Source: Gemmiger sp. An50 (GTDB taxonomy: Bacteria; Bacillota; Clostridia; Oscillospirales; Ruminococcaceae). From it: DNA of 64,000 nucleotides. Shown here in pieces: positions 53,283-61,030 of the stretch (position 1 is the first letter of the stretch; each line of letters opens with the position of its first letter). Made by a program: the position numbers and the translations under genes. Below the pieces are notes generated by a model. That model was not told the origin of the DNA. It ran no database searches and saw only the letters and a program-made list of their open reading frames with translations. The stretch is from the NCBI RefSeq assembly GCF_002161595.1, contig NZ_NFID01000003.1:1-64000 (forward strand). The letters are read 5' to 3'.

Positions 53283-55589
53283 ATGCTTTGTGTACGTTGT
53301 AAAAAGCGCACGGCCATCGTGTTCGTGCAGCGCATGGAGGCTGGCCAGCCCAAGCAGGAGGGCTATTGCCTCACCTGTGCCCGGGAGCTGGGCATCAAGC
53401 CTGTGGACGACCTGATGAAGCAGTTCGGCGTCTCCGACCAGGATCTGGAGAACATGGAGGAGCGCATGAGCAGCTTCATGGAGGAAGCGGGCGAGAACGG
53501 CATGTTCCCCTTCGGCCCCATGGGCGGCCAGGAGGACCCGGACGCCGACGAGAACAATGAGGTCGATGAAGATGGCTTCACCCCCGGCGGCAGCGCCACC
53601 TTCCCCTTCGGCTTCGGCGCGAAGGAAAAGAAGGAAAAGGACGGCGAGAAGAACGAAAAGGGCAAAAAGCCCCGCTACAAGTTCCTGGACAAATACTGCG
53701 AGAACCTGACCGCCAAGGCCAAGGCCGGCAAGCTGGACGAGATCATCGGCCGCGAGCAGGAGATCTACCGCACCATCCAGATTCTGGCCCGCCGCCAGAA
53801 GAACAATCCCTGCCTCATCGGTGAGGCGGGCGTTGGCAAGACCGCCATCGCCGAGGGCATCGCCCAGCGCATCGCCCGGGACCAGGTGCCCTCCTGCCTG
53901 AAGGGCAAGCAGCTGTATCTGCTGGACCTGACCGGTCTGGTGGCCGGCACCCAGTTCCGCGGCCAGTTCGAGCAGCGGGTAAAGGGCCTGATCAGCGAGG
54001 TGAAGAGCGCCGGAAACGTGATCCTGTTCATCGACGAGATCCACAGCATCACCGGCGCGGGCGACAGCGAGGGCGCCATGAACGCGGGCAACATCCTGAA
54101 GCCCGCCCTGAGCCGCGGCGAGATCCAGGTGATCGGCGCCACCACCTTTGCCGAGTACCGCAAATATATCGAGAAGGACCAGGCGCTGGAGCGCCGCTTC
54201 CAGCCGGTCAAGGTGGGTGAGCCCAGCCTGGCCCAGGCCATCGAGGTGATCGGCGGTATCAAGAAATACTACGAAAAGCACCACGGCGTGGAGGTCAGCC
54301 AACCTATCGTGGCCGCGGTGGTCAACCTGAGCGAGCGCTATATCTCCGACCGTTTCCTGCCGGATAAGGCCATCGACCTGCTGGACGAGGCTTGTGCCTG
54401 CTGCAACCTGCGCCATCCGGAGATCAGCCAGCTGGCCGACACCCACCGCAAGATCGCGGAGCTGGAGGCCGAGGAGCTGGCGGCGGAGCAGTCCGGCGAG
54501 GGCGAAGGCCAGGCCGAGGAATACTACGCCCGTCTGGCCCAGATCAAGACGGATCTGGCCCGCCTGCGGGAGGAGCTGCCCGCCCTGGAGCTGAAGGCCG
54601 GGGGCATCCAGGTGGAGATGGAGGACGTGGCCAAGGTCATTGAGCTGTGGACCGGCATCCCCGCCGTGAAGGTGCAGGAGAGCGAGTTTGCAAAGCTGGT
54701 GAACCTGGAGACCGAGCTGAAAAAGCACATCATCGGACAGGATGAGGCGGTGAGCGCGGTGGCCCGCGCCATGAAGCGGGCCCGGGCAGACCTGTCCGGC
54801 CGCCGCCGCCCGGCAAGCTTTTTGTTTGTGGGCCCCACCGGCGTGGGCAAGACCGAGCTGGTCAAGCAGCTGGCCAACCAGCTGTTCGACTCGGTGGACC
54901 CGCTGATTCGTTTTGACATGAGCGAGTATATGGAGAAGCATACCGTCAGCCGCCTGATCGGCGCCCCTCCGGGCTACGTGGGCCACGACGAGGCGGGCCA
55001 GCTCACCGAGCAGGTGCGCCGCCGTCCCTACAGCGTGGTGCTCTTCGACGAGATCGAGAAGGCGCACCCGGATGTGCTGAACATCCTGCTGCAGATTCTG
55101 GACGAAGGCCGCATCACCGACAGCCAGGGCCGCACCGTGAACTTTGAGAACACGGTCATCTGCATGACAAGCAACGCGGGCAGCACCGAGAAGACCGGCG
55201 AGACCGGCTTCAACAAGAGCGCCGAGCAGATCAGCGAGAACAAGATGATGAAGGCGCTGGGCGAGTTCCTGCGGCCGGAGTTTTTGGGCCGTGTGGACGA
55301 GATCGTGGCCTTCAAGCCGCTGAACGAGCAGAGCCTGTGCCGCATCGCCGGGCTGATGCTGGACGAATACCGCCAGCCCATGGCCGACAAGGGCCTGGCA
55401 CTGGAGTACACTCCCGCCGCTTTGGAGCAGCTGGTGAAGGAGTGCGGCGGCGTGAAGTTCGGCGCCCGCGACCTGCGCCGGGTGATCCGCAAGCAGGTGG
55501 AGGACCCTCTGGCCGAGCGCTTTGTGGCGGGCACCCTCACCGGCACGGTGAAGCTGGACGTGCAGGACGGCAAGCTGGTACTGGTGTAA
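53283..55589 (+). CDS. Clp ATPase with N-terminal zinc finger (ClpE/ClpC-like)
   Basis: 768 aa. The N-terminus has four cysteines (Cys3, Cys6, Cys29, Cys32) forming a zinc ribbon like that of ClpE, then an acidic linker. The usual Clp N-domain repeats are absent. AAA+ domain 1 has Walker A GEAGVGKTA (about 180) and VILFIDEIHS. Domain 2 has GPTGVGKTE (about 517), VVLFDEIEKAHPDV and the sensor region. The middle domain is short and has no UVR motif. A GF-containing loop (GETGFNKS) sits where ClpP-binding loops occur but is not the usual [L/I/V]GF. Probable protein unfoldase, with or without ClpP. Confidence 0.88.
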   Translation: MLCVRCKKRTAIVFVQRMEAGQPKQEGYCLTCARELGIKPVDDLMKQFGVSDQDLENMEERMSSFMEEAGENGMFPFGPMGGQEDPDADENNEVDEDGFTPGGSATFPFGFGAKEKKEKDGEKNEKGKKPRYKFLDKYCENLTAKAKAGKLDEIIGREQEIYRTIQILARRQKNNPCLIGEAGVGKTAIAEGIAQRIARDQVPSCLKGKQLYLLDLTGLVAGTQFRGQFEQRVKGLISEVKSAGNVILFIDEIHSITGAGDSEGAMNAGNILKPALSRGEIQVIGATTFAEYRKYIEKDQALERRFQPVKVGEPSLAQAIEVIGGIKKYYEKHHGVEVSQPIVAAVVNLSERYISDRFLPDKAIDLLDEACACCNLRHPEISQLADTHRKIAELEAEELAAEQSGEGEGQAEEYYARLAQIKTDLARLREELPALELKAGGIQVEMEDVAKVIELWTGIPAVKVQESEFAKLVNLETELKKHIIGQDEAVSAVARAMKRARADLSGRRRPASFLFVGPTGVGKTELVKQLANQLFDSVDPLIRFDMSEYMEKHTVSRLIGAPPGYVGHDEAGQLTEQVRRRPYSVVLFDEIEKAHPDVLNILLQILDEGRITDSQGRTVNFENTVICMTSNAGSTEKTGETGFNKSAEQISENKMMKALGEFLRPEFLGRVDEIVAFKPLNEQSLCRIAGLMLDEYRQPMADKGLALEYTPAALEQLVKECGGVKFGARDLRRVIRKQVEDPLAERFVAGTLTGTVKLDVQDGKLVLV

Positions 55590-55597
55590 ACTGGCGC

Positions 55598-55626
55598 TTG
55601 TCTGCATAAGAAAAACCTGTTATAAT
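55598..55626 (+). promoter_or_regulatory. Promoter with structured leader for the second sigma factor gene
   Basis: -35 TTGTCT (55598-55603), 17-bp spacer, consensus -10 TATAAT (55621-55626). The leader is about 205 nt and begins with a strong hairpin (GGCTCTGCG/CGCAGAGC around 55667-55690). Confidence 0.7.
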
Positions 55627-55838
55627 AGCAGCAAGATTACCCGGTCCGGCCGGGTGCCGGGGCCCCGGCTCTGCGTTGCGCAGAGCTGGGGCTGCCGTGT
55701 ATTTTGGCATGTTTCGAAGTTGTAACCAAGAAGTATCAGCTTTTTTAAGAAAATCGCAAGAATTTTTGGAAAATTGAAATATTTCAGGGCGCAGGTATCG
55801 TTTGTAGAATGGAGGCGCTCAAGAAGGAGCGTGATTTT

Positions 55839-56348
55839 GTGGCCTCGCAGACCCCATGTACCCAGCAGCAGATGGAGCGGCTGGTGGACGAATACGGCAA
55901 CGGAATGCTGCGGCTTTGCTGCATGTATCTGGGGGACGTGCATCTGGCTCAGGACGCTGTGCAGGACGCCTTTGTGAAAATCTATCGGGCCTGGCCCGCC
56001 ATCCCGGATGCGGCGGCGGAAAAGGCCTGGGTGATGAAGATCACCGTGAATGTGTGCAAGGATTATCTGCGCAGCGCCTGGAAGCGGCGGGTCAGTCTGG
56101 TGGACCAGTACCCTGAGCTGCCCGCGGGCCAGGAGCCCCGTTCGGAGGAAGGCCGCTTGATCCAGGAGATCATGGCCCTGAAGCCGAAGTACCGCGAGGT
56201 TATCCTTCTGCACTACTATCAGCAGCTGCGGGTGGGCGAGATCGCCGCCATTCTGGGCGCGCCCCAGTCCACCGTGAGCATCCGGCTCCACCGGGCGCGG
56301 GAGCTGCTGAAAAAACGTTTGGAGGGAGGGCCCTATGAGGATCTTTGA
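55839..56348 (+). CDS. RNA polymerase sigma factor, ECF type (SigV/SigW-like)
   Basis: 169 aa from the GTG at 55839 (AAGGAG 9 nt upstream); an ATG at 55809 in the same frame is an alternative. Region 2: LVDEYGNGMLRLCCMYLGDVHLAQDAVQDAFVKIYRAW. Region 4: LKPKYREVILLHYYQQLRVGEIAAILGAPQSTVSIRLHRARELLKK. It overlaps the downstream anti-sigma gene by 14 nt, so they are translationally coupled. Of a different subtype from the sigma factor at 2979-3452. Confidence 0.9.
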   Translation: MASQTPCTQQQMERLVDEYGNGMLRLCCMYLGDVHLAQDAVQDAFVKIYRAWPAIPDAAAEKAWVMKITVNVCKDYLRSAWKRRVSLVDQYPELPAGQEPRSEEGRLIQEIMALKPKYREVILLHYYQQLRVGEIAAILGAPQSTVSIRLHRARELLKKRLEGGPYEDL

Positions 56349-57783
56349 CGACAAACGCTGCGACGATACCATCCGCCTCGCGATCGATCGCGAGTTGGGA
56401 AGCATCCAACTGGATGCTTCCCAAAAGAGTGCTATCCTGGCCCAGTGCAGGCCCAGCCTGACCGTGGCGCCGCGCCGCCGCCCGGCACGCCGTGTGCTGG
56501 CGGTGGCGGCAAGCTTTGCCGCGGTCATGGTGCTCAGCGCCGGTATGCTGGCCGCCGCGCCGGAGCTGCGGGAAAGCCTGAAAGGACTCTCGGAGGATAC
56601 CATCGCCATTCTGCAGCCGGTGAACGAGGTAAGCGAGGACCAGGGCATCCGCATGGAGGTGCTGGGCGCAGTGAACGACGGCGGCGTGGCCGTGGCGTTC
56701 CTGAGTTTGCAGGACACCACAGGGCAGGGCCGTGTGAGCGACACCGTGCGCCTGAAAGACTGCAGCGTCAGCGACGATATGGGCATGGCAATCGCCAACG
56801 TGGTGAGCTATGACGAGACCACCGAGACCGCGATCCTGCGGCTGGAGAGCATGGGCGGCGACGCCGATGCCGGCGATAAGATCACCGTAAGCGCCCGTTC
56901 GCTGCTCAGCGGCGAGCAGCAGGTGAGCGATGCGTCCACCGGCTACACGGTAAGCGAGCTGCTGGCCAGCGGCCCGGCTGCGGAATACGCGGCCCCCGAG
57001 GAAGGAATGGTCATGGGCAGCATGGCAGGCGTGGCCGACCCGGAGCATGCGGAAATCAGCATGGAGGAGATCGAGCGGCTGAAGGATTCCGGCCAGGTGC
57101 CGGTGCTGAAGCCCTGGGCTGAGAGCCTGAAGATCGACGGCGTAGATTGGGCTACCGTGGCTGCCGCTGCCAAGATCGGCAACCAGCTGCATATCCAGTA
57201 CAATACCGACAGCGTGCTGGGCGGCGTGAACAGCCTGGGCTTCCGTTTGAAGGATGCATCGGGCCAGGTTCTGGACCTGCCTATGCTGGAGCTGAACATC
57301 GGCCCGCGCACCGAGCTGAGCCAGGAGCTGTATTACACCGAGACCAATGAGTATGTGCTGTTCCTGCCCGAGGGCCAGGACGTGAGCGACATGGAAGTGG
57401 TCTACAGCGGCACCATCTATGACTCCCTGACCCAGGGCGAGTGGTCCACCACCTTCCGCCTGGAGCAGGTGAAGGAGCGGCTGCAGAGCAAGCTGAACCT
57501 GGACCTGGGCGGCTGGACGGTGGAAAGCGTGACCATCTCCCCGGTGGCGCTCACCGTGCGCGGCACCGGCGATATGTGGGATATGGGCGGCGAGATGGCT
57601 ATGCCGGAAATCGTCATTCAGCTGAAGGACGGCACTCAGGTGCAGACCTCCGCAGCCGGCACCTCGGTTTCCGATGAAGGTGTGACCCTGAACAGCATGT
57701 TCAACGAGATCCTGGATCTTTCCCAGGTGAAGTCGGTCACCCTGAACGGCGAAGCGCTGAACATGGAATACGTCACAGAATAA
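56335..57783 (+). CDS. DUF4179 domain protein, probable anti-sigma factor
   Basis: 482 aa. A cytoplasmic N-terminus of about 45 residues (no HxxxCxxC zinc motif) precedes one transmembrane helix (about 52-74). A long extracytoplasmic region has the DUF4179 pattern near 85-190 (SEDQGIRMEVLGAVNDGGVAVAFLSLQD) and a second beta-rich domain at about 260-480. DUF4179 proteins are commonly partners of ECF sigma factors, which the 14-nt overlap here supports. Codons 14-30 carry two adjacent perfect palindromes at DNA level. Confidence 0.8.
   Translation: MRIFDDKRCDDTIRLAIDRELGSIQLDASQKSAILAQCRPSLTVAPRRRPARRVLAVAASFAAVMVLSAGMLAAAPELRESLKGLSEDTIAILQPVNEVSEDQGIRMEVLGAVNDGGVAVAFLSLQDTTGQGRVSDTVRLKDCSVSDDMGMAIANVVSYDETTETAILRLESMGGDADAGDKITVSARSLLSGEQQVSDASTGYTVSELLASGPAAEYAAPEEGMVMGSMAGVADPEHAEISMEEIERLKDSGQVPVLKPWAESLKIDGVDWATVAAAAKIGNQLHIQYNTDSVLGGVNSLGFRLKDASGQVLDLPMLELNIGPRTELSQELYYTETNEYVLFLPEGQDVSDMEVVYSGTIYDSLTQGEWSTTFRLEQVKERLQSKLNLDLGGWTVESVTISPVALTVRGTGDMWDMGGEMAMPEIVIQLKDGTQVQTSAAGTSVSDEGVTLNSMFNEILDLSQVKSVTLNGEALNMEYVTE
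56379..56424. repeat. Two adjacent perfect palindromes inside the anti-sigma gene
   Basis: CGCGATCGATCGCG (56379-56392) is followed after 2 nt by a 14-bp perfect inverted repeat, TTGGGAAGCATCCA / TGGATGCTTCCCAA, with a 2-nt spacer (56395-56424). Both lie in coding sequence 45-90 nt after the start codon. Confidence 0.75.
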
Positions 57784-57789
57784 GCAGTT

Positions 57790-57822
57790 CCCCGCCGGAA
57801 ATTCTTCCGGCGGGGAATTTTT
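57790..57822 (+). terminator. Terminator of the sigma/DUF4179 operon
   Basis: CCCCGCCGGAA/TTCCGGCGGGG stem followed by AATTTTT. Confidence 0.85.
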
Positions 57823-57845
57823 ATGCCGCAGTTGAAACAAAAAGA

Positions 57846-57873
57846 AAAGCCCCCGGAAAATTCCGGGGGCTTT
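57846..57873. terminator. Terminator of gmk (bidirectional)
   Basis: A 13-bp perfect stem, AAAGCCCCCGGAA/TTCCGGGGGCTTT. On minus it is followed by TCTTTTTG. Faces the convergent gmk gene. Confidence 0.8.
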
Positions 57874-57903
57874 CTTATGTGTTGCGGGAAATGACAGGGA
57901 AGC

Positions 57904-58596
57904 TTAGTCCCGGCCGATGGAGAGGATCTCGTCCGCCAGGTCGGACTGGGGAGTCAGCTCGCTCTCAATGTAGCTTTCCAGGAAGGTGCGCATGCTGTTG
58001 CGGCTGTAGCGGTTGCCGTGGATGATCTGGCCCAGGCGGCGCACGGTCTTTTCCACGGTGTCGTTGATCAGGATGTAGTCATACTGACCGGCGCACAGAA
58101 CCTCTTCCTGCGCGGTTTCCAGCTCGGAGCGAATCTTCTCCTCGGTCTTGGTGGAATCCGAGCGCAGGCGGCGCTCCAACTCCTCCCAGGAGGGAGGCAT
58201 GATGAAAATCAGGGTGGCGTCCGGGCAGAGGGTGCGGATCTTGGTGGCGCCCACCACATCCACGTCCAGAATCACGTTGCGGCCCGCCCGGCGCAGCTTC
58301 TCCACCGCGTTCTTGGGGGTGCCGTAGCCGTTCTGGCCCCGGTAGACATACTCCAGCAGCTGCTGGGAACGGATCAGCTGTTCGAACTCCTGATGGGACA
58401 CAAAGTAGTGGTCCTCACCGTCCTCTTCATCCGGCCGGGGAGGCCGGGTGGTCACGGAAACACATTTGCAGGCATTGGGATGCTCGGCAATGTAGTTGGT
58501 GATGACGGTGCTCTTGCCTACGCCGCTGGGACCGGAAATGATGACCAGCTGACCATACTCCGCGATTTTATCAAAATAAGTTTTCTCAACGCTCAT
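57904..58596 (-). CDS. gmk: Guanylate kinase
   Basis: 230 aa from the ATG at 58596 (AAAGGTGG about 12 nt upstream); a TTG at 58620 in the same frame is an alternative. P-loop GPSGVGKST (about 23), the GMP-binding region TTRPPRPDEEDGEDHYFVS, YRGQNGYGTPKNAV, and ILDVDVVGATKI. Phosphorylates GMP to GDP. It is longer than typical Gmk (about 205 aa) by a C-terminal tail of about 25 residues. Confidence 0.93.
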   Translation of the reverse strand: MSVEKTYFDKIAEYGQLVIISGPSGVGKSTVITNYIAEHPNACKCVSVTTRPPRPDEEDGEDHYFVSHQEFEQLIRSQQLLEYVYRGQNGYGTPKNAVEKLRRAGRNVILDVDVVGATKIRTLCPDATLIFIMPPSWEELERRLRSDSTKTEEKIRSELETAQEEVLCAGQYDYILINDTVEKTVRRLGQIIHGNRYSRNSMRTFLESYIESELTPQSDLADEILSIGRD

Positions 58597-58647
58597 AACT
58601 GAAAGCAACCACCTTTCCAAATAATGTGCGGGGGACCTGTTACCTTC

Positions 58648-58676
58648 ATTATGGTACGTTTTGTGTTAAAAGTCAA
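58648..58676 (-). promoter_or_regulatory. gmk promoter
   Basis: -35 TTGACT (58676-58671), 17-bp spacer, -10 CATAAT (58653-58648). Confidence 0.75.
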
Positions 58677-58746
58677 TAAAAAATGAGAGGATATACGGAA
58701 AAGTTTTCGATATCTTATACAACAACCTGTTTTGATTAAAAAATAC

Positions 58747-59217
58747 TCACAGCGGCAGCGTCCGGCCGTTCAGCATCGCTCCGGCAAGCTGTTCTCCCTT
58801 GTAGGTGAGCTTGAGCAAAAAGAAGGGTTCCTCCCGGGCCAGCAGCTCCAGAAAGACCCGGTCGCCCTCCCAGAGCCGGAGTGCGGGCACGTCCGCTTTT
58901 TTTACCCAGGCCAGCTCGCCCTCGTTGCAGTCGGTGAGCTGCCCTTCGAAGCCGTCCGCCGTGAACAGATGCATGTACTCGGTGGGCCACTCGTCGGACA
59001 CAAAGGTCACGATGCCCCGGCAGCGCCAGCGGGTGAGGGTCAGGCCGGTTTCCTCCCGCACCTCTCGCACCAGGCATTCGTCCGGGCTTTCGCTGGGTTC
59101 GAACTTGCCGCCCACGCCAATCCACTTGCCGGCGTTGGGGTCCTGGTGTTTTTTCACCCGATGGAGCATCAGGTAGCAGCCATCCTGTTCAATATAGCAA
59201 AGAGTGGTGTTTTTCAT
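58747..59217 (-). CDS. Nudix hydrolase, MutT-like (8-oxo-dGTP diphosphatase type)
   Basis: 156 aa. A complete Nudix box lies in GGKFEPSESPDECLVREVREETGL (about residues 36-59), with the REVREET metal-binding core. The N-terminus MKNTTLCYIEQDGCYLMLHR and the WIGVGGK strand resemble MutT/YtkD enzymes that clean oxidised nucleotides. It follows yifB/comM by 52 nt on the same strand and may share its transcript. Confidence 0.88.
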   Translation of the reverse strand: MKNTTLCYIEQDGCYLMLHRVKKHQDPNAGKWIGVGGKFEPSESPDECLVREVREETGLTLTRWRCRGIVTFVSDEWPTEYMHLFTADGFEGQLTDCNEGELAWVKKADVPALRLWEGDRVFLELLAREEPFFLLKLTYKGEQLAGAMLNGRTLPL

Positions 59218-59269
59218 GGGTTCTCCTTATTTTTCCTGAGCCTTTCGGCGCGAATGATGTGGTGCGGCC

Positions 59270-60799
59270 TTATTTGTCGTACCAGTATTTCCGGTCCAGG
59301 CTGCGGTATTGCAGCGCCTCGGCCACATGAGCCGCCCCGATGGTTTTGCTGCCGGAAAGGTCCGCAATGGTGCGGCTTACCTTCAAAATGCGGTCGTGGG
59401 CCCGGGCGGAAAGCCCCAGCCGGTCAAAGGCGGCCCGCAGGGTGGCGGCGGCCGCGTCGTCCAGGCGGCAGACCTGCCGCAGGGCCCGGCTGGGCAGATG
59501 GGCATTGCAGGTTACGCCGGTGGTCTCGAATCGGGCCAGCTGCACCGCCCGGGCGGCCAGCACCCGTTCCAGAATGGCGGCGCTGCATTCGCCCGGCTCC
59601 TCGGCGCTCAGCTCGTCGTAGGCTACGGGGCTCACATCCACGTGCAGGTCGATCCGGTCCAGCAGCGGGCCGGAGATGCGCTGGCGATACCGCTCCACCG
59701 CACTGGGCGGGCAGGTGCAGGGCCGGGTGGGGTGGCCGAAATACCCGCACTTGCAAGGGTTCATGGCGGCAACTAACATGAAGCGGCTGGGGTAAGTGGC
59801 GCTGCCGGAGGCCCGGCTCACGGTGACCACGCCGTCCTCCAGGGGCTGGCGCAGCACCTCCAGGGCATCCCGATGAAATTCCGGCAGCTCGTCCAGAAAC
59901 AGTACCCCGTTGTGGGCCAGGCTCACCTCGCCGGGGCGGATTTGAGCGCCGCCGCCTGCCAGAGCAGGGGCGCTCACGCTGTGGTGCGGGCTGCGGAAGG
60001 GCCGCTGAGTCAACAGGCCGCTGTTTCCGGGCAGCAGCCCGGCCACCGAATAGATCTTGGTGCACTCCACCGCCTCGGGGCGGGTGAGGGGAGGCAGGAT
60101 GCCCGGCAGACGGCGGGCCAGCATGGATTTGCCGGTGCCCGGCGGGCCGATGAGCAGCACATTATGTCCGCCCGCGGCGGCGATCTCCAGCGCGCGCCGA
60201 GCCATCAGCTGGCCACGCACATCAGAAAAATCCAGCTCGCCGGTGCGGTTCTGGCCCGAGAAGGGCGGGCAGACCGCGGCGGTCAGTTTGGCTTCGCCCC
60301 GCAGATGGTCCGCCACCTGACGGGCGGTGTCGGCCCCGTAAACGGTCAGACCCTCGGCCGTGGCCGCCTCGGCGGCGTTTTCGATGGGCACGAACAGCTC
60401 GGTCACGCCGTATTCCGCCGCCGCCAGCGCCATGGGCAGAATGCCTTGTACCGGACGCAGTGCGCCGTCCAGCGACAGCTCGCCGATAAAGGCCTGGTGT
60501 GCCCCGGGCGCAGGCAGCTGCCCGGCGGCGCACAGAAGGGCCAGAAATACCGGCAGGTCATAAAGGGGACCGGTCTTGCGCACGTCCGCCGGGGCCAGGT
60601 TCACGGTGATTCGGCTGGAGGGCCAGGAAAAGCCCAGGTTTTTTACCGCGCTGCGCACCCGGTCCGCCGCCTCTTTGACCGCACTGTCCGGCAGGCCCAC
60701 AATGGCCAGCTGGGGCAGTCCGCCGCTGATATCCGCTTCCGCTGTGACGGCAAAGCCTGCCAGGCCCCGCACGCCAAAGCTGTTCACTTTTGCAAACAT
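59270..60799 (-). CDS. comM: YifB/ComM family Mg-chelatase-like AAA+ ATPase
   Basis: 509 aa, full length. An N-terminal Lon-protease-like domain (VNSFGVRGLAGFAVTAEADISGGLPQ) is followed by the AAA+ core with Walker A GPPGTGKSMLARRLPGILP and Walker B FLDELPEF. A C-terminal Mg-chelatase domain contains the zinc-like CKCGYFGHPTRPCTCPP cluster. ComM is a hexameric branch-migration helicase used in natural transformation of Gram-negative bacteria; in Firmicutes its role is less clear. Confidence 0.92.
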   Translation of the reverse strand: MFAKVNSFGVRGLAGFAVTAEADISGGLPQLAIVGLPDSAVKEAADRVRSAVKNLGFSWPSSRITVNLAPADVRKTGPLYDLPVFLALLCAAGQLPAPGAHQAFIGELSLDGALRPVQGILPMALAAAEYGVTELFVPIENAAEAATAEGLTVYGADTARQVADHLRGEAKLTAAVCPPFSGQNRTGELDFSDVRGQLMARRALEIAAAGGHNVLLIGPPGTGKSMLARRLPGILPPLTRPEAVECTKIYSVAGLLPGNSGLLTQRPFRSPHHSVSAPALAGGGAQIRPGEVSLAHNGVLFLDELPEFHRDALEVLRQPLEDGVVTVSRASGSATYPSRFMLVAAMNPCKCGYFGHPTRPCTCPPSAVERYRQRISGPLLDRIDLHVDVSPVAYDELSAEEPGECSAAILERVLAARAVQLARFETTGVTCNAHLPSRALRQVCRLDDAAAATLRAAFDRLGLSARAHDRILKVSRTIADLSGSKTIGAAHVAEALQYRSLDRKYWYDK

Positions 60800-60839
60800 G
60801 CCATCCGCTCCGTTGTTCCAAAATTTTCATTGCTTTTTT

Positions 60840-60868
60840 AGTATACTTCGGAACGGGGGATTGCACAA
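60840..60868 (-). promoter_or_regulatory. Promoter of comM/yifB
   Basis: -35 TTGTGC (60868-60863), 17-bp spacer, -10 TATACT (60845-60840). Confidence 0.65.
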
Positions 60869-60942
60869 GGCACATCTTCTGTGTAGATTGCAGCATTTTA
60901 AAGTACTGAACTTGTTCGCTTGCACAAAAAGAACGGGTTCGA

Positions 60943-60971
60943 TTGACTTTTCGAACAGACTCTATTAGAAT
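60943..60971 (+). promoter_or_regulatory. Promoter of the phosphohexomutase gene
   Basis: -35 TTGACT (60943-60948), 17-bp spacer, -10 TAGAAT (60966-60971). A GATACTTT/AAAGTATC hairpin follows in the short leader. Confidence 0.7.
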
Positions 60972-61030
60972 AAAGACAATAGATACTTTGTACAAAAAGT
61001 ATCGAAATAAACAAAAAGCAGGTGTGTGCA

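Noticed and set aside
52359-55607. A 1,082-codon open frame on the minus strand
   Set aside because: It is antisense to DUF5711, cvpA and the Clp ATPase. Low-complexity His/Leu/Ala/Val composition marks it as a codon-bias artefact.
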